A stretch of 64,000 bases of DNA from Pararhizobium arenae (lineage in GTDB: Bacteria; Pseudomonadota; Alphaproteobacteria; Rhizobiales; Rhizobiaceae): contig NZ_MOOY01000005.1 of the NCBI RefSeq assembly GCF_001931685.1, forward strand, positions 193,106 through 257,105. The letters run 5' to 3'. Each line of letters begins with the position of its first letter. Position 1 is the first letter of the stretch. Shown in pieces: positions 16,269 to 24,851 of this stretch. The position numbers were made by a program, and so were the translations under genes. The notes under the pieces were generated by a model that did not search any database, had not been told where the DNA came from, and saw nothing but the letters and a program-made list of their open reading frames with translations.

Positions 16269-18131
16269 ATGTATCGTCCGTTTGCCGCCCTGATCCCGAA
16301 CACCCCTGTTTTCACGGCCGCTGCCGGTGGCGCGCAGGCAAAGGCCGATCTCGGAGACCTGCCGAACTGGCGGCTGGAAGACCTCTATCCGGCACCGACC
16401 TCGAAGGAATATCTGGACGATCTCGCCAAGGCTGAGGCTGACACACTGACATTTGAGGCGAAATGGAAGGGCAAGCTCGCAGACGCCGCAACGAAGACCG
16501 GTGATGCCGGCCTTGGTGCTGCCATCAGGGAATTCGAGGCACTGGAAGACCTGATGGGCAAGATCGGCTCCTATGCCGGCCTCACCTATTTCTCCGATAC
16601 GACAAACCCCGCCAACGGCAAGTTCTACGGCGATGCGCAGGCCAAGCTTACCGATCTCGCCAGCCACCTCCTGTTTTTTGCGCTGGAGCTGAACCGCATT
16701 GATGATGCCGTCATTGATGCCGCCTTCGCGACCGATCCGCTCGCCGCGCATTATCGCCCATGGCTGATCGACCTGCGCCTCGACAAGCCCTACCAGCTCG
16801 ACGACAAGCTGGAGCAGCTCTTCCTTGAAAAATCGATGACCGGCTCCGGCGCGTTCAACCGACTGTTTGACGAGACCATGGCCTCGCTGACCTTCACCGT
16901 GGATGGCGAGGAGCTGCCGCTCGAAGTAACCCTCAGCATGCTGCAGGAAGCCGATCCCGATACCCGCCGGAAGGCAGCCGAAGCCCTGACCGCGACCTTC
17001 AAGGCCAACAGCCGTATCTTCACGCTAATCACCAACACGCTCGCCAAGGACAAAGACATCGAAAACCGCTGGCGCGGTTTCGAGGACATTGCCGACAGCC
17101 GCCACCTTGCCAACCGCGTCGAGCGCGAAGTCGTCGATGCGCTGGCTGCCGCGGTGAAGGACGCCTATCCGCGCCTGTCCCATCGCTATTACAAGATGAA
17201 GGCCAAGTGGCTCGGCATGGAACAGATGGAATTCTGGGACCGCAATGCGCCGCTGCCGGAAACCCCGACGGCGCTGATCTCGTGGAAAGATGCCAAGGAC
17301 ACGGTTCTGTCCGCCTATCACGGCTTTTCCCCTGAGATGTCTGACATTGCCGGCCGTTTCTTCGACGGCGGCTGGATCGATGCGCCGGTCCGTCCCGGCA
17401 AGGCGCCGGGCGCCTTCGCGCACCCGACTGTGCCGTCGGCGCACCCCTATGTGCTCGTCAACTATATGGGCAAGCCGCGCGACGTGATGACCCTCGCCCA
17501 CGAGCTTGGCCATGGCGTGCATCAGGTTCTGGCCGGCGAACAGGGCGCGCTGATGGCATCGACGCCGCTAACGCTTGCCGAAACCGCCTCCGTCTTCGGT
17601 GAAATGCTGACCTTCCGCGCCCTCCTTGAAAAAACGAAGGACAGACGAGAGCGCAAGGCGATGCTCGCCCAGAAGGTCGAGGACATGATCAATACGGTCG
17701 TGCGCCAGATCGCCTTCTACGAGTTCGAGCGCAAGGTGCATACCGCCCGCAAGGAGGGCGAGTTGACCGCCGAGGATATCGGCAAGCTCTGGCTCTCCGT
17801 GCAGTCGGAAAGCCTCGGGCCGGCGATCCGCATTTCGGAGGGATACGAGACCTACTGGTCCTATATCCCCCACTTCATCCACTCGCCCTTCTACGTCTAC
17901 GCCTATGCCTTCGGCGATTGCCTCGTGAACTCGCTCTATGCCGTCTACCAGAAGGCCGAGAGCGGTTTTCAGGACAAGTATTTCGAGCTTCTGAAGGCCG
18001 GCGGCAGCAAGCATTATTCCGAGCTGCTCAAGCCTTTCGGCCTCGATGCCAGCGATCCGTCGTTCTGGGCAAAGGGCCTGTCGATGCTGGAAGGCCTGAT
18101 CGACGAGCTGGAAGGGCTTGATAAGGCGTAG
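16269..18131 (+). CDS. pepF: oligoendopeptidase F, M3 family
   Basis: A cytosolic zinc metallopeptidase of about 620 residues. The zinc site LAHELGHGVHQV (HExxH) lies near residue 410. The third ligand is the Glu in LTLAETASVFGE about 25 residues later, and the substrate-binding block YSYIPHF-like (YWSYIPHFIHSPFYVYAY) follows. PepF/PepB enzymes cleave oligopeptides of about 7-20 residues. I give the ATG at 16269; the in-frame GTG at 16260 adds three residues. Length is normal for the alphaproteobacterial form. It stands alone between two repeat elements. Confidence 0.93.
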   Translation: MYRPFAALIPNTPVFTAAAGGAQAKADLGDLPNWRLEDLYPAPTSKEYLDDLAKAEADTLTFEAKWKGKLADAATKTGDAGLGAAIREFEALEDLMGKIGSYAGLTYFSDTTNPANGKFYGDAQAKLTDLASHLLFFALELNRIDDAVIDAAFATDPLAAHYRPWLIDLRLDKPYQLDDKLEQLFLEKSMTGSGAFNRLFDETMASLTFTVDGEELPLEVTLSMLQEADPDTRRKAAEALTATFKANSRIFTLITNTLAKDKDIENRWRGFEDIADSRHLANRVEREVVDALAAAVKDAYPRLSHRYYKMKAKWLGMEQMEFWDRNAPLPETPTALISWKDAKDTVLSAYHGFSPEMSDIAGRFFDGGWIDAPVRPGKAPGAFAHPTVPSAHPYVLVNYMGKPRDVMTLAHELGHGVHQVLAGEQGALMASTPLTLAETASVFGEMLTFRALLEKTKDRRERKAMLAQKVEDMINTVVRQIAFYEFERKVHTARKEGELTAEDIGKLWLSVQSESLGPAIRISEGYETYWSYIPHFIHSPFYVYAYAFGDCLVNSLYAVYQKAESGFQDKYFELLKAGGSKHYSELLKPFGLDASDPSFWAKGLSMLEGLIDELEGLDKA

Positions 18132-18141
18132 AGCATTTTCA

Positions 18142-18163
18142 GCCGAAGCGGCATCGCTTCGGC
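18142..18163. other. perfect 9-bp hairpin after pepF
   Basis: GCCGAAGCG-GCAT-CGCTTCGGC, ten bases past the pepF stop. No T-run follows directly. It may help end the pepF transcript or belong to a repeat that continues into the MITE-like element. Confidence 0.45.
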
Positions 18164-18197
18164 GTCGGATAATGCGCCAGAAACAAAAAAAACTGGA

Positions 18198-18413
18198 GCA
18201 TTTCCGGTGAATTCCGACACAGTACACGACACAACATTCCACATGTCCGTTGCCCCTCACCCTAACCCTCTCCCCGCAGGCGGGGAGAGGGGACGACGGA
18301 GTTTGACGCTTGTCCCTTCTCCTCCAGCAAGGATGGGCGGATGAGGGGCGGATATTGGCCGCAGGCTTTGGTGAGTGTCGTGTATTGTGGAATTAGGAGT
18401 TCACCGGAAATGC
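18198..18413. repeat. MITE-like element with 35-39 bp terminal inverted repeats, containing a nested palindromic repeat
   Basis: The left end (18198-18232, starting GCATTTCCGGTGAA) matches the reverse complement of the right end (18375-18413) with one 4-nt indel and three substitutions. The 142-bp interior is largely a family-2 intergenic repeat (18252-18349) beginning GCCCCTCACCCT and ending ATGAGGGGC, with a CCTCTCCCCGC/GCGGGGAGAGG hairpin. No coding capacity. The right end lies 20 bp from the pabB start codon. Target-site duplication is not evident by eye. Confidence 0.65.
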
Positions 18414-18432
18414 ATTAGCCTCAGGTTAAGAG

Positions 18433-19590
18433 ATGACTGATCACGACCCCTTCGTCCTCTTCCGGGATGACAGCGAAGACAGAACCACTGTTTTCGCTGC
18501 GCCGTCGTGCGTGATCACCGCGCGCACCAAGTCCGAATTCTGGCGCGGTCTTGCCGAAATGGAAAAGGCTCAAAGTTCAGGCAAATGGCTTGCCGGCTTC
18601 ATGAGCTACGAGGCCGGCCATTTGTTCGAAGACAAGCTTGCCCCCTTCGCCGACGAAAATCGCGAAACCCCGCTGATGTCCTTCGGCGTCTTCGATGCGC
18701 CGCAGGAGGATCACGTCCTTTTGCAACCGAAGCGGCGCGTCGAGAACGAACCGTTCCTGACTGAGCCAAAGGCCGGCTGGGATTTTGCCACCTATCGCGA
18801 GCGCTTCCTTAAACTGCACCAGCATCTGCGGCAGGGCGATTGTTATCAGGCAAACCTCACCATGCCGATCACCGCCCGCTGGTCCGGCGATCCGCTCTCC
18901 GCCTTCTGGTCGCTGATCGAACGCCAGCCAGTGAAATACGGCGCCTTCGCCAAGCTCGACGGCCCTATGCTTCTCTCGCGCTCGCCGGAACTGTTCTTCC
19001 GGGTGGACAAGGATCGATGGATCGAGACCCATCCGATGAAGGGCACCGCCCCACGCGGCGCGACGGCGGCCGAGGACGAGGCCCTCATCGCCGAAATGAA
19101 GGCCGATCCGAAATCCCAGGCCGAAAACCGCATGATCGTCGATCTCCTGCGCAACGACATCTCCCGCATCACCGAAGTCGGCACGCTCGATGTGCCGAAG
19201 CTTTTCGATGTCGAGACCTATCCGACCGTGCACCAGATGGTCAGCCACGTTCGAGCAAAGCTGCTTCCCGAGGTTGGCATCCGCGATATCTTCGAGGCGC
19301 TGTTCCCGTGCGGCTCCATCACCGGCGCGCCGAAGATGCGCGCCATGGAAATCCTTCACGACCTCGAGGACGGCCCGCGTGACGCCTATTGCGGCGCCAT
19401 CGGCTTCATCGCGCCGGATGGCACCATGCGCTTCAACGTCGCCATCCGCACTGTCTCGCTTTTCCCGGAGGGCAGGGCCGTCTTCCATGTCGGCGGCGGC
19501 ATCGTGTTCGATTCGGATGCGGAATCCGAATATGCCGAATGCCTTCTCAAGGCCCGTTTCGCGCTGGGCGACATGACGGTCGAGCAATGA
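18433..19590 (+). CDS. pabB: aminodeoxychorismate synthase component I
   Basis: A 385-residue chorismate-binding enzyme that, with a glutamine amidotransferase partner, makes 4-amino-4-deoxychorismate for p-aminobenzoate and folate. Conserved blocks: LSRSPELFFRV, IETHPMKGTAPRG, NRMIVDLLRNDISRI, EALFPCGSITGAPKMRAMEI, GAIGFIAPDG and the C-terminal GGGIVFDSDAESEYAECL. The PIKGT variant here reads PMKGT, as in many PabB proteins. Length corresponds to the catalytic domain only, so the PabA subunit must come from elsewhere. The stop overlaps the next gene by ATGA. Confidence 0.95.
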   Translation: MTDHDPFVLFRDDSEDRTTVFAAPSCVITARTKSEFWRGLAEMEKAQSSGKWLAGFMSYEAGHLFEDKLAPFADENRETPLMSFGVFDAPQEDHVLLQPKRRVENEPFLTEPKAGWDFATYRERFLKLHQHLRQGDCYQANLTMPITARWSGDPLSAFWSLIERQPVKYGAFAKLDGPMLLSRSPELFFRVDKDRWIETHPMKGTAPRGATAAEDEALIAEMKADPKSQAENRMIVDLLRNDISRITEVGTLDVPKLFDVETYPTVHQMVSHVRAKLLPEVGIRDIFEALFPCGSITGAPKMRAMEILHDLEDGPRDAYCGAIGFIAPDGTMRFNVAIRTVSLFPEGRAVFHVGGGIVFDSDAESEYAECLLKARFALGDMTVEQ

Positions 19591-20219
19591 CGGATTTTTC
19601 GCTGATCGAGACGATGCGCTACGAGCCGGACACGGGCATCGTCCGCGAGCGCCTGCATCTCGCCCGCCTGCAGCGCTCGGCCGCGCGCCTCGGCTTTTTG
19701 GGTGCGGACAAAGCAAAGGCCGCTTTAGCAAAGACGCTTGAGGAAACGCAACCAGCACAGCCTTTGCGGGTCCGCCTGACGCTGTCTCCTACGGGCGAAA
19801 TCTCCATCACCACAGCGCCCTTCGCGCCCTTGGCGCAAAGCACCATGTGGCGGGTGCGCATCGCTGCGCAACGCTTGAACTCCGGCGATCCGCTTCTGCG
19901 CTACAAGACCTCCCGCCGCGCCGTCTATGACTCGGCGCGGGCGGAATATAGTGCCGATCAGGCCGATGAGGTGCTTCTCCTCAATGAGAAGGATGAACTC
20001 TGCGAGGGGACGATCACCTCCTGCTTCGTCGATGACGGCTCCGGTGTCCTGAAAGTCCCGCCGATCTCCAGCGGCCTTTTGGCCGGCGTCCTGCGCACGC
20101 AGTTCATCTGCGAACGCCGCGCACGGGTACAAAGGCTGACGCTTGCCGATCTGCAAACCGGCAAACTGCTGATGGGCAATTCCCTGCGCGGGCTGATTAG
20201 CTGCAGGCTGGAAATCTGA
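19587..20219 (+). CDS. aminotransferase class IV, PabC-like aminodeoxychorismate lyase
   Basis: A 210-residue fold-type IV PLP protein coupled to pabB by ATGA. The PLP lysine is the K in LRYKTSRRAVYD. The downstream DEVLLLNEKDELCEGTITSCFV and PPISSGLLAGVLR are the other class IV signatures. Given the coupling it probably cleaves aminodeoxychorismate to p-aminobenzoate and pyruvate. It is shorter than E. coli PabC (269), as usual for the short PabC-like proteins next to PabB. The open frame continues upstream of 19587 but only inside pabB. Confidence 0.9.
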   Translation: MTDFSLIETMRYEPDTGIVRERLHLARLQRSAARLGFLGADKAKAALAKTLEETQPAQPLRVRLTLSPTGEISITTAPFAPLAQSTMWRVRIAAQRLNSGDPLLRYKTSRRAVYDSARAEYSADQADEVLLLNEKDELCEGTITSCFVDDGSGVLKVPPISSGLLAGVLRTQFICERRARVQRLTLADLQTGKLLMGNSLRGLISCRLEI

Positions 20220-20234
20220 ACCGAAGCCCGCCTG

Positions 20235-20347
20235 GCCCCTCATCCGCCCTGTCGGGCATCTTCTCCCCGTAAACGGGGCGAAGGGACAAGCGGCGCGCTC
20301 CGTCGTCCCCTCTCCCCGCAGGCGGGGAGAGGGCCAGGGTGAGGGGC
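20235..20347. repeat. 113-bp intergenic repeat (family 2)
   Basis: Starts GCCCCTCATCCGCCCTGTCGG, contains TTCTCCCCGT/ACGGGGCGAA and CCTCTCCCCGC/GCGGGGAGAGG hairpins, and ends AGGGTGAGGGGC. It is the same family as 23983-24095 (same orientation) and 18252-18349 (opposite orientation), and lies between convergent genes. Confidence 0.8.
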
Positions 20348-20364
20348 AATTCTGATCCTGAAGA

Positions 20365-21273
20365 TCACGCTGCTGCAATGATAATCTGGTCCCGCCCCGA
20401 CTGCTTGGCATTGTAAAGCGCCGCATCCGCGCGGCCGTAGAGCGCCTTTGCGCTGTCGCCCAAGACCATCGCGGCCAGCCCGGCCGAGCAGGTGTAGCGA
20501 AACAGCGGCGCGCCGGTGAGCGGACGCGAGGCCCTGATGATCTCCATGATCCGGCGAATGATGCCCTCCGCCTCCTCGATCGTCGTGTCCGGCAGGAGCA
20601 GCATGAACTCCTCGCCGCCCACCCGGCCGAAACAGTCATGCCGCCGCACGATCGGCTGCACCCGGCGGGCAAAGTCGAGCAACACCTCATCGCCGGTCTG
20701 GTGCCCATAGAGATCGTTGATGCCCTTGAAGAAATCGATATCGAGAATGCACAGGCAGCCATCGCGCGGCTGCTGCGGCAGGTTGCTGACCGTCATCTCT
20801 TCCAGCTTGCCCATGACATAGCGGCGGTTGGAGATGCCGGTCAGCTCGTCCGTCTGCGAGGCGCGCATGGCAAGATCGCGATCCTGGCGCAGGTCGCGTT
20901 CGTCGGCACGCAGATGGGTGATGTCGCTGGCGATGCAGAGCATCCAGCCGCCACGATTGACCGTTTCCGTCATCCAGAGCCACCGTCCGTCCACCAGATC
21001 GGTCTCATAGGCCCGGAACGGCACCTTGCCGCGGCGGGATTGGGCGGAGGTTACCCAGGCCTCGAAATCGTCGACGCGGATAATCGTGCCCAAGCCCCGC
21101 GCCCTGTTGCGTCGCATCAGCTCCGGCCAGAGCGGGGTTTCGTCTGGTTCGAGCGCGAAGGTGCTGCGGAAGGCGACATTGGCATAGCGCAGCCAGTCCT
21201 CGGCATCGTAGAGGGCGATCAAGACATCCGTCCTGTCCCGCAATTCGGCCAAGCTGGCAGCTATTTCATCCAT
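20365..21273 (-). CDS. PAS-GGDEF diguanylate cyclase
   Basis: A 302-residue protein with no membrane segment. The N-terminal half (about 10-130) reads as a PAS sensor (LIALYDAEDWLRYANVAFRSTFAL...GRWLWMTETVNRGGWMLCIASDITHL), then a short coiled linker and a GGDEF domain at about 140-298. The active site GGEEF (VGGEEFMLLLPD) is intact and LDIDFFKGINDLYGH holds the Mg2+ and GTP residues. Activity as a c-di-GMP synthase is expected. An RxxD inhibitory site is not obvious. The start at 21273 has AGGA upstream; an ORF extension of 20 residues is less likely. Confidence 0.92.
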   Translation of the reverse strand: MDEIAASLAELRDRTDVLIALYDAEDWLRYANVAFRSTFALEPDETPLWPELMRRNRARGLGTIIRVDDFEAWVTSAQSRRGKVPFRAYETDLVDGRWLWMTETVNRGGWMLCIASDITHLRADERDLRQDRDLAMRASQTDELTGISNRRYVMGKLEEMTVSNLPQQPRDGCLCILDIDFFKGINDLYGHQTGDEVLLDFARRVQPIVRRHDCFGRVGGEEFMLLLPDTTIEEAEGIIRRIMEIIRASRPLTGAPLFRYTCSAGLAAMVLGDSAKALYGRADAALYNAKQSGRDQIIIAAA

Positions 21274-21422
21274 GGCATCGGTCCTGCGTGCGCGGCCGAT
21301 TCTACAGCCAAGGGGGAATCGCTTGAACCGCAAAATATTATGGATTGCGTGCTGACGCGCGCCCGTGCCATGCCTATGGCTAACAAACAGCCGGAATTGT
21401 CCGGATAAGGAACAGGCCGCGC

Positions 21423-22327
21423 ATGGAAGAGCGCATCGTCACCAAACCCGCGCACACCCCTATGACGGCTCCTCCAGGCCTTTCACCATCGGGCTTGCGC
21501 AGCTTGATCCCGATCACTGGATCGAGCCGGATGATGATCTCGAAACCTATCTCGCCGAAAAGCGCGCTCTCCTCGAAACTGCCCGCGCGACAGTCTTCGC
21601 CGCAGAACCGGGCACCGAAGATGCGCAGCGGGAGCTGCTCGATCTGCTCGCCGACTTCCTGCCGCGGCAGCATCCCTCGCTTTACTGCCGCCGCAACGAT
21701 GCCATTGAAATCGCCGGCCGCACCGTGCCGCTCTCCGGGGAGGCCCCGCTCGTCACCGCAGGCCTGCTTGTCCAGGATGATTTCGCCATCATGCGGCGCA
21801 AGGAGACCGGCTGGCATCTGGTCGCCGCCTTTATCGCCTTTCCCTCGTCCTGGTCGCTGGCCGAGAAATACGGCCGCAGCATGGAGGATATCCATGCGCC
21901 CGTGCCGGGCTTCGAGGCCGGCACCCGCAATGCGGAGCTGATCTCGCGCATGTTCGACAATCTCTCGCCCGGCCGCTTTGTCGAACGCTTCAACTGGGCG
22001 ATCAATTCCGAAGGCGCGCTGCACCTGCCGAAGTCGAAATCGGAAGAGATGGCGGCAAAGGCCGTCATGCTCACGGAGGATAAGATCTTCCTGCGCGTCG
22101 AGCGGCAGACATTGCGCAAACTGCCAACTAGCGGCGATATCGTCTTCACAATCCGCATCTATTCTGATCCCATCACGGTTCTGAAGGGGCGGCCGGACCG
22201 TACCACGCTTGCGGCGTCGCTTGCCGCGCAACTGGAGGCGCTCCAGCCACAAGAGGCGGCGTATAAGGGGCTGGCCAGCAAAAAGGAGGCTCTTTTCAAA
22301 GCGCTTCGAAGCATTTGCGACGATTAA
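21423..22327 (+). CDS. DUF3445 (heme-dependent oxidative N-demethylase family) gene with an apparent 5' frameshift
   Basis: The body, from PYDGSSRPFTIGLAQLDPDHW to the C-terminus, is a DUF3445 protein in one frame, continuous to 22327. The only ATG upstream in that frame (21365) gives a poor leader. The other frame begins at 21423 with AGGAAC upstream and reads MEERIVTKPAHTP, the expected start, but meets the body only if one C is restored in the CCCC run at 21457-21460. This is a one-base deletion or sequencing error near codon 13. The family oxidatively demethylates amines using heme. Other ORFs nearby are shadows. Confidence 0.75.
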
Positions 22328-22456
22328 GCACGATGGATGCCCCTTGCCGGGCACCTCTTTATTGTGACAGAGAACTATGCTCTAGGGCCTTGCAAAGGCA
22401 CATATCGGGGCGATTTTGCCCCAAAACAACGCGCTGTCCGTAGGAGAGAACCCAAA

Positions 22457-23908
22457 ATGGCAGAAACCACCTATCCGGTTCATGGTGAAATCACCGGCCC
22501 GATCGTCATGATCGGCTTCGGCTCTATCGGCCGCGGCACCCTGCCGCTGATCGAGCGCCACTTCAAATTCGACAAGAGCCGGATGGTTGTCATCGATCCC
22601 CGTGATGACGCTGCAGATATGGAAATCCTTGCCAAGCACGGCGTTCGCCACATCAAGGCGCATGTCACCAAGGACAACTACAAGGATCTTCTGAAGCCGC
22701 TGCTCACCGAAGGTGAAGGCCAGGGCTTCTGCGTCAACCTTTCGGTCGATACCGGCTCGCTGGACCTGATGAAGCTCTGCCGCAAGCTCGACGTGCTCTA
22801 TATCGATACCGTCGTCGAGCCGTGGCTCGGCTTCTATTTCGACAAGAGCATGAAGAACGCCGACCGCACCAACTATGCGCTGCGTGAAACCGTTCGCAAG
22901 GAAAAGGCCAAGAACCCGGGCGGCGCCACCGCCGTTTCCACCTGCGGCGCAAATCCGGGCATGGTCTCGTGGTTCGTCAAGCAGGCGCTGGTGAACCTTG
23001 CCAAGGATCTCGAACTGAAGTTCGAAGAGCCGGATCAGCACGACCGCGAAGGCTGGGCCAAGCTGATGAAGAAGGTCGGCGTCAAGGGCATCCACATCGC
23101 CGAGCGCGACACCCAGCTGACGAAGAACCCGAAGCCGCTGAACGTCTTCTGGAACACCTGGTCGGTTGAAGGCTTCATCTCGGAAGGCCTGCAGCCGGCA
23201 GAGCTTGGCTGGGGCACGCACGAAAACTGGATGCCGAAGAACGCCAAGAAGCACAAGAAGGGCTGCCAGGCTGCCATCTATTTGGAACAACCGGGCGCCA
23301 ACACCCGTGTCCGTACCTGGTGCCCGACCCCCGGCCCGCAATACGGTTTCCTCGTCACCCACAACGAGTCGATCTCGATTGCCGATTACTTCACGGTCCG
23401 CGACAAGGACGGCGACGTCACCTTCCGTCCGACCTGCCACTACGCCTATCACCCGGCCAACGATGCCGTGCTGTCGCTGCACGAAATGTTCGGCAATGGC
23501 GGCAAGCCGCAGCCGGTTCTCCACGTTCTCGATGAGAACGAACTGGTCGATGGCTTGGATGAGCTTGGCGTGCTGCTCTATGGCCATGACAAGAACGCCT
23601 ACTGGTACGGTTCGCGCCTGTCGCTGGAAGAAACCCGCCGCATCGCACCGTATCAGAACGCGACCGGCCTGCAGGTGACGTCTGCCGTTCTCGCCGGCAT
23701 GGTCTGGGCTCTCGAAAACCCGAAGGCCGGCATCGTCGAAGCTGACGAGATCGACTACAAGCGCTGCCTCGAAGTGCAGACGCCGTATCTCGGCCCGGTG
23801 GAAGGCCACTACACCGACTGGACCCCGCTCGACGGCCGTCCGGGTCTCTTCCCGGAAGACCTGGACGAGAAGGATCCGTGGCAGTTCAAGAACATCCTCG
23901 TTCGCTAA
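22457..23908 (+). CDS. hss: homospermidine synthase
   Basis: A 483-residue NAD-dependent enzyme that condenses putrescine units (or putrescine with spermidine) into sym-homospermidine, the main polyamine of many rhizobia. It starts VIMIGFGSIGRGTLPLIERH (Rossmann), and shows IDTVVEPW, STCGANPGMVSW, the long central WNTWSVEGF...GWGTHENWMP region, and C-terminal LEVQTPYLGPVEGHYTDW. Length is normal. The start at 22457 follows TAGGAGAG. Two short hairpins (22387-22399 and 22405-22419) precede the ribosome binding site. Confidence 0.95.
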   Translation: MAETTYPVHGEITGPIVMIGFGSIGRGTLPLIERHFKFDKSRMVVIDPRDDAADMEILAKHGVRHIKAHVTKDNYKDLLKPLLTEGEGQGFCVNLSVDTGSLDLMKLCRKLDVLYIDTVVEPWLGFYFDKSMKNADRTNYALRETVRKEKAKNPGGATAVSTCGANPGMVSWFVKQALVNLAKDLELKFEEPDQHDREGWAKLMKKVGVKGIHIAERDTQLTKNPKPLNVFWNTWSVEGFISEGLQPAELGWGTHENWMPKNAKKHKKGCQAAIYLEQPGANTRVRTWCPTPGPQYGFLVTHNESISIADYFTVRDKDGDVTFRPTCHYAYHPANDAVLSLHEMFGNGGKPQPVLHVLDENELVDGLDELGVLLYGHDKNAYWYGSRLSLEETRRIAPYQNATGLQVTSAVLAGMVWALENPKAGIVEADEIDYKRCLEVQTPYLGPVEGHYTDWTPLDGRPGLFPEDLDEKDPWQFKNILVR

Positions 23909-23935
23909 GCTCTGCTGCCGATTGAATATTCGAAG

Positions 23936-23965
23936 ACGCCTGGGGAACATCCCCGGGCGTTTTTC
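23936..23965 (+). terminator. Rho-independent terminator after hss
   Basis: ACGCCTGGGG pairs with CCCCGGGCGT (one wobble) around an AACAT loop, then TTTTTC. Confidence 0.85.
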
Positions 23966-23982
23966 ATTTGGCATAAATGTCT

Positions 23983-24095
23983 GCCCCTTATCCGGCCTGT
24001 CGGCGACCTTCTCCCCGCAGAACGGGGAGAAGGGGCAAGCGGTAAACTCAGTCCTCCGCTCTCCTTGCCTGCGGGGAGGGGTTAGGTTGAGGGGC
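23983..24095. repeat. 113-bp intergenic repeat (family 2)
   Basis: Begins GCCCCTTATCCGGCCTGTCGG, contains CTTCTCCCCGC/ACGGGGAGAAGG and a diverged CCTGCGGGGAGGGG arm, and ends TTGAGGGGC. Same orientation as 20235-20347. From here to the lipoprotein start (24096-24258) I see only a GCGCG-CTTTTT-CGCGC hairpin at about 24227-24242. Confidence 0.75.
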
Positions 24096-24258
24096 AAAGG
24101 CCGCACCAGAAATGGTGTGCAATGTACTGTGATCCGAAAGATCGCGACCTACTTTAAGACCGATGACCGTGGCTTGGCTGCACTTGCATTCAACCAGCGT
24201 TCGCGGCATGGTTTTTACGAAAAGACGCGCGCTTTTTCGCGCATTCCGGGAGATAGTA

Positions 24259-24624
24259 ATGAAGCCGATGACCATCCTCGCCATCCTGTCCGCAGTCGGT
24301 CTTGCCGCCTGCCAGGCGCCACGGGAGGTGCGGGTTTCCCAGCCGCAGCGCGTCGCGCCCATCGGTGTCGAAGGCAACTGGGTCGATCCGAACGGCATCG
24401 TCTCCACCTTCTCGGGTGGCACGTTCGCTACGCGCACGACCGATACCAACCAGCTGCTCGCCTCCGGCAACTACATCAACGTCTCCCCGTCTCTCGTAGA
24501 GATCAACATGACCTCAATGGTCCGCAACACCCAGTCCAAGGTTAATTGCGCGCTCGTCACCCCGTCGCAGCTCAACTGCACGACCGACAGCGGCGCCCAG
24601 TTCTCGCTGACCCGTCGCGTCTGA
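24259..24624 (+). CDS. omp10: Omp10-like outer membrane lipoprotein
   Basis: A 121-residue lipoprotein. The signal peptide [18 protein letters not shown] ends in a lipobox with the acylated Cys at residue 18. The mature part ([30 protein letters not shown]...[30 protein letters not shown]...FSLTRR) follows closely the Brucella Omp10 sequence I remember. Omp10 is a surface lipoprotein with roles in envelope integrity and virulence in Brucella. The start at 24259 follows CGGGAG; the open frame runs 32 codons further upstream without signal-peptide logic. Confidence 0.9.
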   Translation: MKPMTILAILSAVGLAACQAPREVRVSQPQRVAPIGVEGNWVDPNGIVSTFSGGTFATRTTDTNQLLASGNYINVSPSLVEINMTSMVRNTQSKVNCALVTPSQLNCTTDSGAQFSLTRRV

Positions 24625-24818
24625 CGCCAGTCCATCTCCCAATTCCGAGAGCCGGCCGTAACGTGTCTACGCTGGCTTCAGCTTGTCCATTAAACCCGAA
24701 CACAGTACCCGGCACTCCAGCTTGGCCTGGCATCCCCCTTCTTCCGCTTGATGGGGAGATGCCCGCTGTTCTTCTCTGAAAAGGAGAGGTGGAGGCAATC
24801 TCGGAGTTTGCGGTATTA

Positions 24819-24851
24819 CCCCCCTCTGTCACTGCGTGACAGAGGGGGGTG
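24819..24851. repeat. perfect intergenic palindrome (family 1)
   Basis: ACCCCCCTCTGTCA-CTGCG-TGACAGAGGGGGGT, a 14-bp perfect stem with the flank GAGGCCGC as at 16070. A degenerate GGGGAGATGCCCG copy lies at about 24753-24765. Confidence 0.8.

Noticed and set aside
22382-24106. 574-codon minus-strand open frame opposite hss
   Set aside because: Antisense shadow of the codon-biased hss gene, starting in a repeat with no start site support.
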